A stretch of 64,000 nt of DNA from Boswellia sacra (lineage: Eukaryota; Streptophyta; Magnoliopsida; Sapindales; Burseraceae), in NCBI GenBank assembly GCA_013180625.2, contig SNVD02009651.1, positions 62,001-126,000 on the forward strand, written 5' to 3'. A program made the position numbers and the translations under genes. Below the pieces are notes generated by a model. The model searched no databases, was not told the origin of the DNA, and was given only the letters and a program-made list of their open reading frames with translations. Of this stretch, positions 26,068-37,459 are shown piece by piece. Numbering within the stretch: position 1 is the first letter of the stretch; every line of letters begins with the position of its first letter.

Positions 26068-27358
26068 TGTTACACCCTTAATACTTGTTCGTGCCCGGTG
26101 TAGCTTGAATTGCATAATGCTGAGGCTTGGATGAGGTAGCATTGGTGCATGCCAATGAGTAGCACACAAGTGAGTGCTTAAGTAAGCTGCAGAGATGTTG
26201 CATAGCAAATAGAGGCATGGACATGCAAGGCTAAGCACAAATTAATATGAATGATGACACAAGAGGACATGTAGCACAATGTAGTAATACGCACACATGG
26301 GTAATAGGTGTAGTGTGGCGCACGCATGGTGATGGGTATGGCACAGTAGGACAACGTGCATGCATGGGTAGAGAGTGTGGTGTGTGGCACGCACAGGGGA
26401 GTTGGGCTCAACACAATGATAGAATGCTCACGTAGGGGTAACCTAGCACGTGACACTAGCATAAGCATGCATGTGGACTGGGATACTTTCGGGCCAGCAA
26501 GCAGGTGCATAGATGGCGCGCAACATTGTAGCAACATGGGGCATGGCATCGAGTGTCATAATCGCAGCAATAGCTCATGATACAAATTAAAGGTATTAGT
26601 GGGCATGAGTCATGGCAATTACCTAGGGGGATAATGTTTCCTATTTTTTAGGAGATAATAGGCTACTACTTAAGAGAAGTGGGCTATTATGTTTTCCTAG
26701 AGTGTGGGAAGTGGCAGCACAATTTAAGATTGCACTTCCCTACTAACTTGGTGGCTTAATAAGCATAGCCATGTCCCTATAAAGTAAGAGCGAAAGTAGG
26801 AGAACATAGGAAGTGGCTTAACTAACTCTTCCTTTATGATCAAGGTCATGATCTCCACTGATGGATAGAGGGGGACACTTGTATAGCAGTGTAGGAGTGT
26901 GCCACAACGTCTAGTAATTGGGGCTACCAATTATATAGACCATGTAGCATTTGCCTACGAATTTAAGACCTAACAACCAGGGGCATTTGTTGGTTTTTGC
27001 TTATAAATTGTACCAAAGAGGTGGGCTGGAAACACACAACAAGACCACAGTTGATATGCAAAGTTGAGAGCCTAGAGAGTGTTACTTAGGGAAGCAATTG
27101 AGCTTATAGTTCTGTAGATGAGTGTGCTTCCAACACAATACCTTGGGACAAAATTTGTGATCTTTTCTTTGAGGGAATAAAGAAAAGTTGGAAGTCAGTG
27201 CTTCTATAGAAACATAGCCATGCAATCAAAAAATTTGTGTATGCGTTGCATGCAAAATCATGTGCTAACCTCAGGTGTAGTTTATTAAGTAGCTAGTTGA
27301 GCAAGGGCTTGGCGTTATCACAAGGCAACTTGCATATCAAACAAATATCCTTGTGACA
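26068..27358 (+). repeat. 3' LTR of the old Gypsy element
   Basis: 1291 bases, starting TGTTACACCC and ending CCTTGTGACA, paired with the left LTR. It lacks the 1.4-kb insertion. Open frames on either strand within it (25924-26580) are not genes. Confidence 0.88.
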
Positions 27359-27600
27359 ATAACCGAGGTTTGTCCCAAACACAGCAAACTATTAAGTTCT
27401 ACTTCTGAGAATAAGAGGACAATTAAGGTTTGTCCTACATAAAGTAAACTACTAAAATCCGCACTAAGAATCAGAGGACAATTGAGGTTTGTTCAAACAA
27501 AGTAAACTACCAAGCTTTTCACATAAAATAATTGGACAACTGAGATTTGTCCAAAAAAGACAAACTACTAAGCTCTGTATTAAGAGTAAGAAGATAAAAA
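27359..27600. repeat. minisatellite array 1, about 65-bp period, about 4 copies
   Basis: The motif GAGGTTTGTCC (with variants) is followed by AAACTACTAAG and then by a GAGGACAA-type motif. It recurs about every 60-65 bases in divergent copies. It begins immediately after the 3' LTR of the old Gypsy element. Confidence 0.75.
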
Positions 27601-28115
27601 ACCGAGGTCTCTCGTTAGAGAGCTTTGTATTAACTTACGGGGAAGAATAAAAGTTATATAAAGCTTAGAGAGCTTAGCTTTGTAACTTATTATGGAAAAT
27701 AATAAAAACTATAGAAAGCTTAACTCCGTAGCTCACTACATATAAGAATAAAAGCTTAGTGACAGCTTAAGAAAAGCTACAGAAGCTTAGCTCCATAGCT
27801 CACTAGGAAGAAAATAAAAAGCCACAAAAAGTTTAAATAATTTAGCTTTGTAGCTCACTACAGAGGAGAATAAAAAGCTATAGAAAACTTAAAGAGTTTA
27901 GCTCTGTAACTCACTATAGAGGAGAATAAAGAGCTCAATAAAGCTTAAAGAGTATAGCTCCGTGGCTCACTACAGAGGAGAATAAAAAGCTAAAAAAAGT
28001 TTAGAGTTTAGATCTATAGCTCACTCTAAAGGAGAATAAAAAGCTGAGAAAGCTTAGAGTTTGGTTCCATAGCTCACTACAAAGGAGAAGAAAAAGCTTT
28101 TAGCTTTCTAACTCA
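27601..28115. repeat. minisatellite array 2, about 58-65-bp period, about 8 copies
   Basis: The unit contains TAGCTCACTACAGAGGAGAA, then TAAAAAGCT and AAAGCTTAGAG. Eight or so copies diverge gradually, the best conserved lying at about 27830-28080. AAGCTT recurs throughout. There is no coding capacity. It may be the tandem-repeat part of a retrotransposon LTR or untranslated region. Confidence 0.85.
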
Positions 28116-28973
28116 ACTCACAGAAAAGGAAAAAGGCCTATAAAAGGTAATCTAGTGAGCTCTACACCTTTGTAGCTCCATATAAGATTAAACTCAATAG
28201 AAAAATGAGCATAAAGCCTTGCAGCTCTAATTTTTACACTACGAGTATAAGCTACAAAGCCTAGGTCACAAGCAAGAGCAATATTAGGAAGCCCATAAAA
28301 GAGCGTTATAACCCACAAGGCCCATTTGATAAAAGATAAGTTATTCGTCATAAAAGACTTTCCACAAAGTAGAAAAGAATTTCTTAAAAAATGAGGATAA
28401 TAAACTTATATTCAAGCCAAGATGGAATCAATAACTTTCAACCATACAAGGTAAGTCTGTTATCTTATCAAATTAGAGGACATACTTTATTATCTTCTTA
28501 TTCAATCAATAACTAATACAACTTCAAGGAGAGGATAAGGCCACAACACTCAACTATAAACAGCCTATGTTTCTTATAAACCAGGTATAATAAAATAAAA
28601 ACACTAAGCCTACTAATCTCTTATGCTTGACTATTAGAAACCTGACTTGAGCATCAGAGTCGTTTCATTAGCAACACTGCATGTACTCCCTTCTCATTTA
28701 TTTTTCTTTGTCTTTTTTAGGATCATCCATAACAATTCCTTGAAACCCCTCCATGTGTAATTCATTTTGTTCATGAAAAATCAATGTCAACAATTGGTAT
28801 TAAGATGTTATGTAAAAAATTTGTTCTGAAAAATCTTATGTCACTAAAATATGACAATTTTTATGCAAAAGATTTGTTCTAATAAATCATAACTTTCATG
28901 TAGGTGAGGGTATTTGCCCTCAAACTTTTACTCTTTAACACATATTTTTTAAGTACACACTTTACAAACTAAA
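28116..28973. other. non-coding, possible end of a decayed LTR with a primer-site-like motif
   Basis: No gene is seen. At 28795-28806, TGGTATTAAGAT differs from the initiator tRNA-Met primer site only by C-to-T or G-to-A changes plus one more base, and CAACA-type LTR-end sequence precedes it. This suggests that the two minisatellite arrays are part of a truncated LTR. The Athila-type element has inserted immediately downstream, at 28973/28974. Confidence 0.35.
28969..28973. repeat. target-site duplication (left), CTAAA
   Basis: Exact match to 40141-40145 on the other side of the Athila-type element; five bases is the duplication length for Ty3/Gypsy integration. Confidence 0.9.
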
Positions 28974-30485
28974 TGATGAACACTTAAATATATATGCTTA
29001 ATAAGAGCTTAATTTATCATGTTGCATTAATAGTGTCTTTAAATTCCTCAACTTAACCATATTTGTAGTCTTTGCATCTTTTGAATTAACTTCATCTTAA
29101 TTTTGGTTTTTGTTACAGGTTCGGTAAAATGAACATAACTTTCTATTTATAGATCAAAATGGTACAAATCTTGATTTGCTAGAAAGCTGATTGAATTATC
29201 TACAAGATCATATTTCACAAGAACCAGGAAATCTGGGCTCTTAGTGGACCAAAAATGGGCTTGAAGTGAACCCATCTACAGTTTCGGTCCAGCCTGACCA
29301 TACCTTCGTATTTTGACCATAACTCTTGATATACGTATACAAAGAGTATGAATCAAGATGTTGTAGAAAGCTGAGAGAAATATCTACAATTTTTATGAAG
29401 AAATGTGATCAAAATTCTAAATAATTCGATGCCAAAATCGGTGGTCAAAGTCGGTGCAGATGATGATCCAAATTGTCAACAAGATATTTTACAATTATCC
29501 CTTTATAATTTGACAAGTTTGCCCCTAAATGTATCCATAAATAAAAGTGTATTGCGACCTATTAGGGCATCTTGGCTTTGACTGAAATCTCTTATTATTG
29601 TGTTTTTCTCTTGTGTTTTATTCTCTTAATGTTATTAATAAATCATTTTCTTTTTGCAATTTATTTTCTTTCTTGCACAATGTCTTGCTAAATTCTCTTT
29701 TGCTAAAGTGAAAGGGTGAAACCCTTGATATGTGCTTTATAATCATAATCTTTTGTTATTTATTCTATATGATTTATATTTGTTTCTCTAATTAATCTTG
29801 ACACCACTCGTAAAATAGAAGTCTTGATCCATTGTAGACAATCCTTGGCATATCAAATGCTTGGATCTTTTCTAGATGTCATATGGTTCTTCCTTACCAA
29901 CACAAGTCTAGTTAGAAACCTTGATTTGTTGTAGACATATGATGATTGGCATATTGGATACTTTAAACCCATTTACAAGAAGTAGTATAAATATTGGTAA
30001 CGAAACAAATATAATTCATGTGACTAAAATGGGCTTAAATGACATATCTTCCGATTGGAACCTCCTTGATGTGTAGATTTCAATTAAGTTATAATTGAGT
30101 TATGTATCCTTATTTGATATATCAAGGGTAAATCCCCTAACCTTAGCCTTCATTGTTATTGTGTTAATTTATCTTACATTTGTACTTTAATTATTCTTAT
30201 GAAATTGTTCTTTTATTTGCTATAGTAGGTTTTACCTCCTATTTTCATGGATGGTTTTACCACTTTTTGTTTTTGCTTTACATTTGAATGGTCGGTAGTA
30301 CCGCCTACCATCTTTACTTTTATTTGTTAATATTATCTTTTTATTTATTTGCATTATTTATATCACATTTCTCATCATTTAGTTTGTACCACTAAATCCC
30401 TTCCTCATGAATTGACCCCGATCTCACCGAGTTTATTACTTCAACATTCCTATACTTGGAAGATAATCCTTTTTTGGATGTGTTA
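28974..30485 (+). repeat. 5' LTR of the Athila-type element
   Basis: 1512 bases, from TGATGAACAC to GGATGTGTTA, matching 38601-40140. Both copies end TA rather than CA, so the change predates this insertion. The promoter is expected within it but no specific box is claimed. Confidence 0.93.
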
Positions 30486-30491
30486 AGTTTT

Positions 30492-30509
30492 TGGCGTTGT
30501 TGCTGGGGA
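30492..30509 (+). other. primer binding site (tRNA-Asp type, decayed)
   Basis: TGGCGTTGTTGCTGGGGA, six bases after the LTR, is the Athila-type tRNA-Asp primer site with three C-to-T changes, as expected from deamination of methylated cytosines. Confidence 0.85.
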
Positions 30510-30577
30510 AGGTAAAATTTGGCATGCAAAATTGTAAGTGTTTTCTTTTCTTATTTTAGATCTTAACTTTTTCTTTA

Positions 30578-31730
30578 TTGTGTGTTCATCTTTTCTTTTC
30601 TTTTCTCTTTCAAATTTGCATGAAAATTTGGTCACGAACATCTAGTGGTGGACTTATTAGGAAAACATCATCTTCCCTAGAAAACATGGTTGACAATCAA
30701 GTGGAGGAGAGGTTCACGGATAAAGGGGATAATTGTTCCCAACAAAATGACCAAAATCAACCAAGAACCCTCAAAGATTACATGAATCCGGTAAGGATTA
30801 GTGCGCCATCTTGTGTAGTTTCTCCTCCCGATGCAATCCATTTCAATTTCAAACCGAATTTCATTCGACTTTTACCCACCTTTCATGACCTTGATGTAGA
30901 GAACTCATGTCCACACTTAAAAATCTTTGAAGAGGTGTGTAACTCCTACGGTGATCCAAATTGTAGCATAAACACCATTAGATTAAAGCTTTTTCCTTTT
31001 TCTTTAAAAGATAAAGCTACAACATGGCTGCAAAATTTGAGGTCAAGTTCCATCAGTTCGCGAGATGAGATGAAACAGCAATTATTGAAAAAGATTTTTC
31101 CTACCCATAGAACAAATTCTCTTAAAAGACAAATTACCACATTCACTCGAAAACAAGGAGAAACTCTTTACCAATGTTAGAAAATGTATAAAGAATTACT
31201 TAATACCTGTCATCGCCATGGTTTTGAAACTTGGAGAATAGTTGCATACTTCTATGAAGGGTTAACACCTCAAGATAGGCAACTAGTAGAGCTAATATGT
31301 AACAGACAATTTGGAGATGAAGACCCTGAGGAAGTAATTGACTACCTAGATTCATTAGTAGACAAAGCCCAAAATTGGGACTCTGCTGGCACCTATGAGA
31401 TACCAAGCAAAGCCCCACCCTCGACATCTAATAGAGGTATTTACAACCTTAGGGAAGACTATGGCCTTCAAGCCAAATAGGCATTCCTAGCTAGAAAAGT
31501 CAAGGCTTTAGAAATGAAAAAAAAGTGGTCAATTGAATTATATTCAAGAAATTGTCTATCACATTTGTAATGATAATAACCATCCTACTGATGAGTGCCC
31601 AACTTTGCCTGCCTTTAGGAAATGTCTACATGAACAAGCCAATGCCTTGAACACTTTCAAAAGGCTAAATCACAATCCATACTCACAAACCTATAATCCC
31701 GATTGGAGAAATCATCCGAATTTTAATTAA
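30578..31730 (+). pseudogene. Athila-type gag, broken
   Basis: Capsid-type Gag with typical blocks: LKDYMNPVRISAPSCVV, HFNFKPNFIRLLPTFHDL, IRLKLFPFSLKDKATTWLQN and FPTHRTNSLKRQI. A stop at 31178 splits one frame (30578-31180 continues in the same frame at 31184-31480). The nucleocapsid part (31533-31730) is in another frame and holds HICNDNNHPTDEC, a zinc knuckle that has lost its first cysteine. The Gag-to-protease spacer (about 31900-32250) is also interrupted. It cannot yield a full Gag. Confidence 0.9.
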
Positions 31731-32291
31731 AAAAATGACAATCATGCACAATCTTCACAAATACCTTTTCAAACACATCAAAATTTTCAAAATTCTCATG
31801 ATCATGCATATGCTCCTTCTCCTAGGAAGGACCTTGAAAAAACATCGTATTCATTCATTACAAAGTAAGAGACTTTTACTAGTCAAACTGCTCAAACATT
31901 AGCAAATTTGTCAGACACTCTTGTAAAATTTACATCTACATTTAGCATTCAAGAAAAAGAGAAATTTTCTTATCAAACATTACAAAACCCCAAAGACCAA
32001 TCTAACTCAAATGCGGGGAGTTCAAGTAACCATTATATGAACCAAGCTAAATCGCATGAACTTCGCAATGGTAAGGTTGTTGAAAAACACATTTCAAAAC
32101 CTTACGAGAAAGAAGATGAATCGATCTCTAAAGGTCAAGAACCAAATCCCCATCTGTGCCTCCATTTCCTCAAGCATTAGCTAAACAAAAGAAACCAACT
32201 CACAATTCTAAAATCTTTGAAATTTTCAAACAGGTAAAGGTTAACATTCCCTTGTTAAATGTGATCAAACATACCTTCTTATGCAAAATTT

Positions 32292-33149
32292 TTGAAAGAT
32301 TTGTACACTGTGAAAAGAAAATTGAATGTGAAAAAGAAAGTCTTTCTAACTGAGCAAGTAAGTGCTATTCTTCAAAACAATAATACAGTGAAATATAAGG
32401 ACCCAGGTTTTCCTACAATTTCATATGTTATTGGAGACTATAAAATTGAAAAAGCTTTACTTGATCTTTGTGCTAGTGTGAATTTGCTTCCATACTCGAT
32501 TTTTCAGAAACTAAATCTAGATGAGTTAAAACCAACTTCTGTGACTCTTTTGCTTGCTGATAGATCAATTAAAGTGACAAGAGGAGTAGAAGAAGATGTG
32601 TTAGTTCAAGTCGATAAATTCATTTACCCAATGGATTTTATCGTCTTGGATACACAACCAGTGGAAGTATGTTATTCAATTCCCGTGATTTTAGGGCATC
32701 CATTTCTAGCTACCTCTAATGCTTTGATTAATAGCAGGAATAAAGTCATGAAGCTATCATTTTGGAACATGACATTGGAACTTAACATTCTTAATATGTG
32801 CAAACAATTGCATGAAGAAGATAATGAAATCGAGGAGGTTAATATGATTGAAACTATTGTGGAAGACCACATCCAAAAAGCGAGTTTTTCTGACGCTTTG
32901 GAAACTTGTTTAGTCAATTTATTAGAATCAAGTATGCAACTAGAGCCTGATATTTCTAATAAATGTTCTTTATTGGATTGTGCACAAGTGATGAAAAACA
33001 AAGGCTCGAAGCCACAATTTGAAGAATTGGGACAAATGAATGAAAGTAAGGAAGAGGAAGCTCCCAAGTTAGAATTTAAGCCTTTACCTGAAGGACTAAA
33101 ATACGCATATCTTGAGGAGAATCAGACATATTCAGTTGTAATTTCTTAA
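32292..33149 (+). pseudogene. Athila-type aspartic protease region, catalytic motif damaged
   Basis: The 285-residue frame contains KALLDLCASVNLLPYSIFQK and later VILGHPFLATSNALI, the two signature blocks of the retroviral-type protease in Athila Pol. In the first block the glycine after the catalytic Asp-Leu is a cysteine, which should disturb the active-site turn. The frame itself is open, but it is cut off from gag and RT by stops. Confidence 0.88.
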
Positions 33150-33317
33150 TCCCTCACAAGCAAGCGACAAGGTAAATTGATAGAAGTGTTTACAAGGCAT
33201 AAAAATGAAATTGGGTAGACTTTAAAAGACATAAAATGCATTAACCCTTTGATTTGTACACATATAATACATTTAGAAGAAAACACCAAAACATCCCAAT
33301 AACCTTATAGGAGATTA

Positions 33318-34530
33318 AATCCCCACATGAAAGAGGTCATTAGTGCTGAAGTTCTTAAACGCCTAGATGTGGAAATTATCTACCCTATTTTTTATAATAA
33401 GTGGGTAAGCCCTACACAAGTAGTACCTAAGAAATCTGGCATTACAGTAATCAAAAATGAAAAGGGTGAATCATTACCAACTCGAGTCTCATCTACTTGG
33501 AGGATGTGCATTGATTGTAGAAAATTAAATGTTGTCACCAGAAAAGACCATTTTCTCTTACCATTCCTTGACCAAATTTTAGAAAGAGTAGTAGGGCACT
33601 CCTACTACTGCTTTTTCGATTGATACTGAGGCTATTATCAAATTTTTATTACACTTGAAGACCAAGAAAAGACCACATTCACGTGCCCCTTCGGCACTTT
33701 TGCATTTAGAAGAATGCCTTTTGGACTTTGCAATTCTGCAGCTACTTTTCAAAGATGCATGTTAAGCATTTTCAGTGATATGGTTGAGCATTGTTTAGAA
33801 GTTTTTATGGATAATTTAACTGTCTTTGGAAATTCTTTTGATAATTGCCTTGAAAACTTAGAAAAAGTCTTAAAAAGATGTTAAGAAAAAGGTCTTATTT
33901 TGAGTTGGAAAAAATATCATTATATGGTTACTTCGGGAATTGTCTTAGGTCATATGGTATCTTCCAAGGAAATTGAAGTGGACAAAGCAAAAGTGGAATT
34001 AATTTCTCATTCATTCTTAGGATATGCTGGATTTCATAGGAGGTTCATAAAAAATTTCAATGCTATATCTAAACCTCTTTGTAACCTCTTAATAAAAGAC
34101 ACTTCTTTTGAATGGACTCAAGAATGTCAAAATGCCTTTGATAAGTTAATTGGACTTTTAACAACTACTCCAATTATGCAATCTCCTAATTGGTCCTTGT
34201 CTTTTAAATTGATGTATGGTGCGAGTGACAATGCTGTTGATGCTGTCTTAGAACAAAGAAAAGAAGGTAATTCTTATGTGATATACTATACAAGGACTTT
34301 AAATGATGCACAAATGAATTACACAACAACTGAAAAATAACTACTTGCAATAGTATTTGCATTGGACAAATTTTGATATTACTTAATTGATTCTCCAACG
34401 ATTGTTTACACTGACCATGCTACTTTGAGATGTTTAATGTCTAAACAGGATGCAAATCCTAGATTGATACGATGGATCTTATTGCTCCAAGAATTCAACA
34501 TCACAATAAAGAATAAGAAATGAGCCAATG
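33318..34530 (+). pseudogene. reverse transcriptase-RNase H, broken
   Basis: RT blocks in order: WVSPTQVVPKKSG, WRMCIDCRKLN, FTCPFGTFAFRRMPFGLCNS, ATFQRCMLSIFSDMVE and VFMDNLTVFG. The last is the RT active-site loop, with the second Asp changed to Asn, so it should be inactive. Two stops follow FFD at about 33621, another lies near 33882. RNase H blocks follow: GASDNAVDAVLEQR, VIYYTRTLNDAQMNYTT, then (after a stop at 34340) IVYTDHATLRCLMSK. The first RNase H Asp position is also altered (YGAS). Confidence 0.92.
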
Positions 34531-34689
34531 AATTTTATTCTCCGTTGCTGTAGTACCTTGGTCTGCTAATATTGCAAATTTTTTTTGCAATAGGAGAAAT
34601 GCCACCTCATTGGAATGTCAAGACAAAAGGAAGTTTTTGATCGATGTGCAAAATTTTTATTGGGATGACCCATATCTATTCAAATATTT

Positions 34690-35886
34690 TCTGAACTGAA
34701 TAATTAGAAGATGCATACCCGACAATGAGGTAAGTAGTGTCATTAATTTTTGTCATTCTGAAGCATGTGGAGGACACTTTTCATATAAAAAAAAAAGGGG
34801 CTAAAATCTTGCAATGTGAAATTTTTTGGCCCACTTTATTAAAAGATGCACATGCATTTTGCAAAACTTGTGAAAATTGTCAAAATTTGGGATCTATTAC
34901 AAAACAAAACATGATGCCTTTGAATCCCATTCTTGTTGTTGAAATCTTTGGCTGTTCGGGTATTGATTTTATGTGACATTTCCACTATCATTTGGTTTTG
35001 TATACATTCTTGTTACAGTAGACTATGTTTCAAAATGGGTCGAGGCAATTCCATGTTGAAAAATGATCACAAAACAGTTATCAAATTCTTGAAAGAGAAT
35101 ATCTTGTGTAGATTTGGAATTCCTCGAGCCATTATTAGTGATGGGGGTGCATATTTTTGTAACAAACCATTTGAAACTCTAATGAAGAAATATGGAATAA
35201 CCCATAAAGTTTCTACACCTTATCACCCGCAAACAAGTGGACAAGTTGAATTAGCTAATAGGGAGATAAAATAGATCTTAGAAAAAACATTTAACCCAAA
35301 CCGTAAAGATTGGTCTTTAAGACTTAATGATACACTTTGGGCTTACCGAACTGCTTTCAAAACATTATTGGGAATGTCTCTTTATAGATTAGTTTATGGA
35401 AAACCTTGTCACTTGCCTGTGGAAGTTGAGCATAAAGCTTATTGGGTCATTAAAACATTTACCACAAATTTGAATAATGCTTGCAAGTTATGTAAACTCC
35501 AACTAAGTAAACTTGAAGAAATTAGGAATGAGGCTTATAAAAATTCTAAAATCTACAAAGAAAAAATGAAGGTTTTTCATGACAAATTCATTGTTAGAAA
35601 ATCTTTTGAATCTTCACAAAAAGTTCTTTTGTATGATTCAAGATTGCATTTATTTCCTGGTAAACTTCGATCTTATTGGACTGGGCCTTTCGTTTTTAAA
35701 AATGTTTTCTCTCATGGAGCAGTTGAAATTAGGAACCCAAAGAATGGTAATGTTTTTAAAGTTAATGGACAACGGTTAAAATCATTCTTTGAAAATTTTG
35801 ATCAAAATGAAGAGTCTATTGCTTTAATCGATCAAGGATTAATTTTTCTTGGTCAAATGGCGGATACGGTACTCTGTGACTTTTAA
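34690..35886 (+). pseudogene. integrase, broken
   Basis: The HHCC zinc domain is seen as HSEACGGHFS... and CKTCENCQNLG at about 34750-34890. The catalytic core follows in another frame: [20 protein letters not shown] and [20 protein letters not shown] (34933-35274), with the second Asp and the Glu region visible. Then come [14 protein letters not shown] and the C-terminal block [14 protein letters not shown] (35368-35886). One stop at about 35272 and a frameshift near 34970 inactivate it. Confidence 0.92.
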
Positions 35887-36836
35887 AGTCGGTTTTTTAG
35901 TTCCCTAAAAACTGTTGCTCATCTTGCATTCATTTTCTTTTCTTCTCTCTCATTTTCTTCACATGGGTACCATTCTCTTGAATCTGCACAGACGTTTTCC
36001 CTCTTTTCCTCAAAATGATTTGTTTAAAATTTACAAGTTCACGTATAAAGACTTAGGATGTTGATACGCAAAGGTATTCCTACTGATTTAAGATGGTTAA
36101 TTGAAGCTAAGGTTCGATTTTCTTTTGAATTTTTAGATGATCTTGTTTCTCACATGCTAGGTTTTTAAAAAAGCTCTTACGTCAAAAAGCGAAGAGCGAA
36201 AAGGTTACAAGTTTGTCACAAATGTGCAAGATAGACTTATAACCAGCATTGTGCTCCTTGGGATATTTGTCTAACAATCGAGAGGATAAGCTGCAATTCA
36301 TCAAGAATGGACTAAGTAGGGAGTCTTTGGATAATATCCAATTGACTATTGAGACGCATTCTTGTGGAATTATGCATCGTGAAATTTTGAAATTATGGAC
36401 ACAATTTTGAGAAGAGAAGAAACGTTAAAGTCTCTGGAATCTGACTTAAAACGATCATATTTTTCAGTTTATAAGAAAACTAGATGGGAAGCATATCCCC
36501 AACTCATAGAAGGTGTTTAAGCCATTTTTGGACGTAAAACCAGATGAAGATGCGAGCCATAGTCACAACTAACTGTACATATGCATGTGTGCTATCATTT
36601 TTAAATTTTTATGCCTTATAACTGTCATTTTTTAATTTATATCTTTCGGTTGACTTGTGCATTTATGCTGTCTTATTTCTATCATTGTTTTTGAATTTCT
36701 ATGCTTTATTGTTAAACTTTTTCAACAAACAGTCAAGCTACCTATAGATGTCATCATTAGAATACCTTTTTACACTTTATAAATATGACATCTCTTGTTC
36801 TTCACTTCACACATATAGTTACAGAGTTGCATAGAC
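35887..36836 (+). other. decayed segment between integrase and the LOG copy, with a Cys-rich fragment
   Basis: Frames at 36060-36412, read across stops and one shift, give IRKGIPTDLRWLIEAKVRFS, then KKRRAKRLQVCHKCAR, a Cys/His cluster, and REDKLQFIKNGLSRESLDN. This looks like the remains of a protein-coding unit with a CX2C pair, but I do not recognise the family. The rest is AT-rich and non-coding. Confidence 0.35.
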
Positions 36837-37459
36837 ATGGAAGGAACCTTAAAACGTCGAATCCAAAAGATATATATATTCTGTGGATCTCGACCTGGAA
36901 AAAGTGAAGAGTTTTTAGTAGTAGCAAATTATCTTGGTAGGCTATTAACTGAAAGAAAGATTTATGTGGTTTATGGAGGAGGTAACCTCGGGTTAATGGG
37001 TTGTGTGTCAACAGCTGCATTCGTAGGAGGCAGTCAAGTTTTAGGTGTTATTCCTAAAGCTTTGGTTGTAGAAAGTATCAATGGAAAAACGGTTGGAAAG
37101 GAGTTACAGGTCTCCTCTATGTATGAATGCATGGCATATATGCTTATAATTCGGATGCCTTTATTGAGTTACCAGGTGGCTTCGGTACTCTCGAAGAAAT
37201 TTTTCAAATTGCTTCTTGGGCCCAACTAAATCTCTATAAAAAACCCATAGGTTTGTTGAATGTTATAAATTGTTTTGATCCTTTGATATGTTTTGTTGAT
37301 GCAATTGTAGAAAAGGATTTTATCCCTCATTCGGTGCGACAGATCCTCATTTCTGCCACTAATACTAGTGAATTACTTGACAAATTACAAGCAGTCGAGT
37401 ATGAACCTGACCCAGCTATAACTGAAATTAATTGGTCAGAGGGACAAAACAAAAAGTGA
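36837..37459 (+). pseudogene. intronless LONELY GUY (LOG)-like gene captured by the retrotransposon, frameshifted
   Basis: LOG enzymes are cytosolic phosphoribohydrolases that turn cytokinin riboside 5'-monophosphates directly into active cytokinin bases. The first frame (36837-37145) gives KRRIQKIYIFCGSRPGK, VVYGGGNLGLMGCVSTAA and VLGVIPKALV. After a one-base loss near 37146 the next frame gives NSDAFIELPGGFGTLEEIFQ, IASWAQLNLYKKPIGLLNV and DFIPHSVRQILISA, ending at 37459. The PGGxGTxxE motif is intact. In the block after VSSM the conserved Arg and Lys of the family are Cys and Met (ECMAYM), so catalysis would probably fail. The copy covers essentially the whole ~200-residue protein with no introns, although plant LOG genes normally have several. 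It lies in the sense orientation of the element. Confidence 0.93.

Larger units (their letters stand above)
20720..27358 (+). mobile_element. old Ty3/Gypsy-type LTR retrotransposon, decayed, with internal deletions
   Basis: Two direct repeats (20720-23361 and 26068-27358) match along their length apart from one insertion in the left copy. The left copy is followed by a tRNA primer site and a gag-like region. The interior is only about 2.7 kb, so most of pol has gone; no reverse transcriptase can be recognised. Flanking 5-mers are ACAAC (left, 20715-20719) and ATAAC (right, 27359-27363), probably one target duplication with one change. The LTRs differ at many sites, so the insertion is old. 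Gag similarity (LWWHTR, EALKQELK and an intact CX2CX3HX4C knuckle) places it among plant Gypsy elements. Confidence 0.85.

Noticed and set aside
25924..26580. Overlapping open frames on both strands, up to 123 codons
   Set aside because: Most of this span is the 3' LTR of the same element, and the frames have the same composition as those in the left LTR; no protein family recognised.
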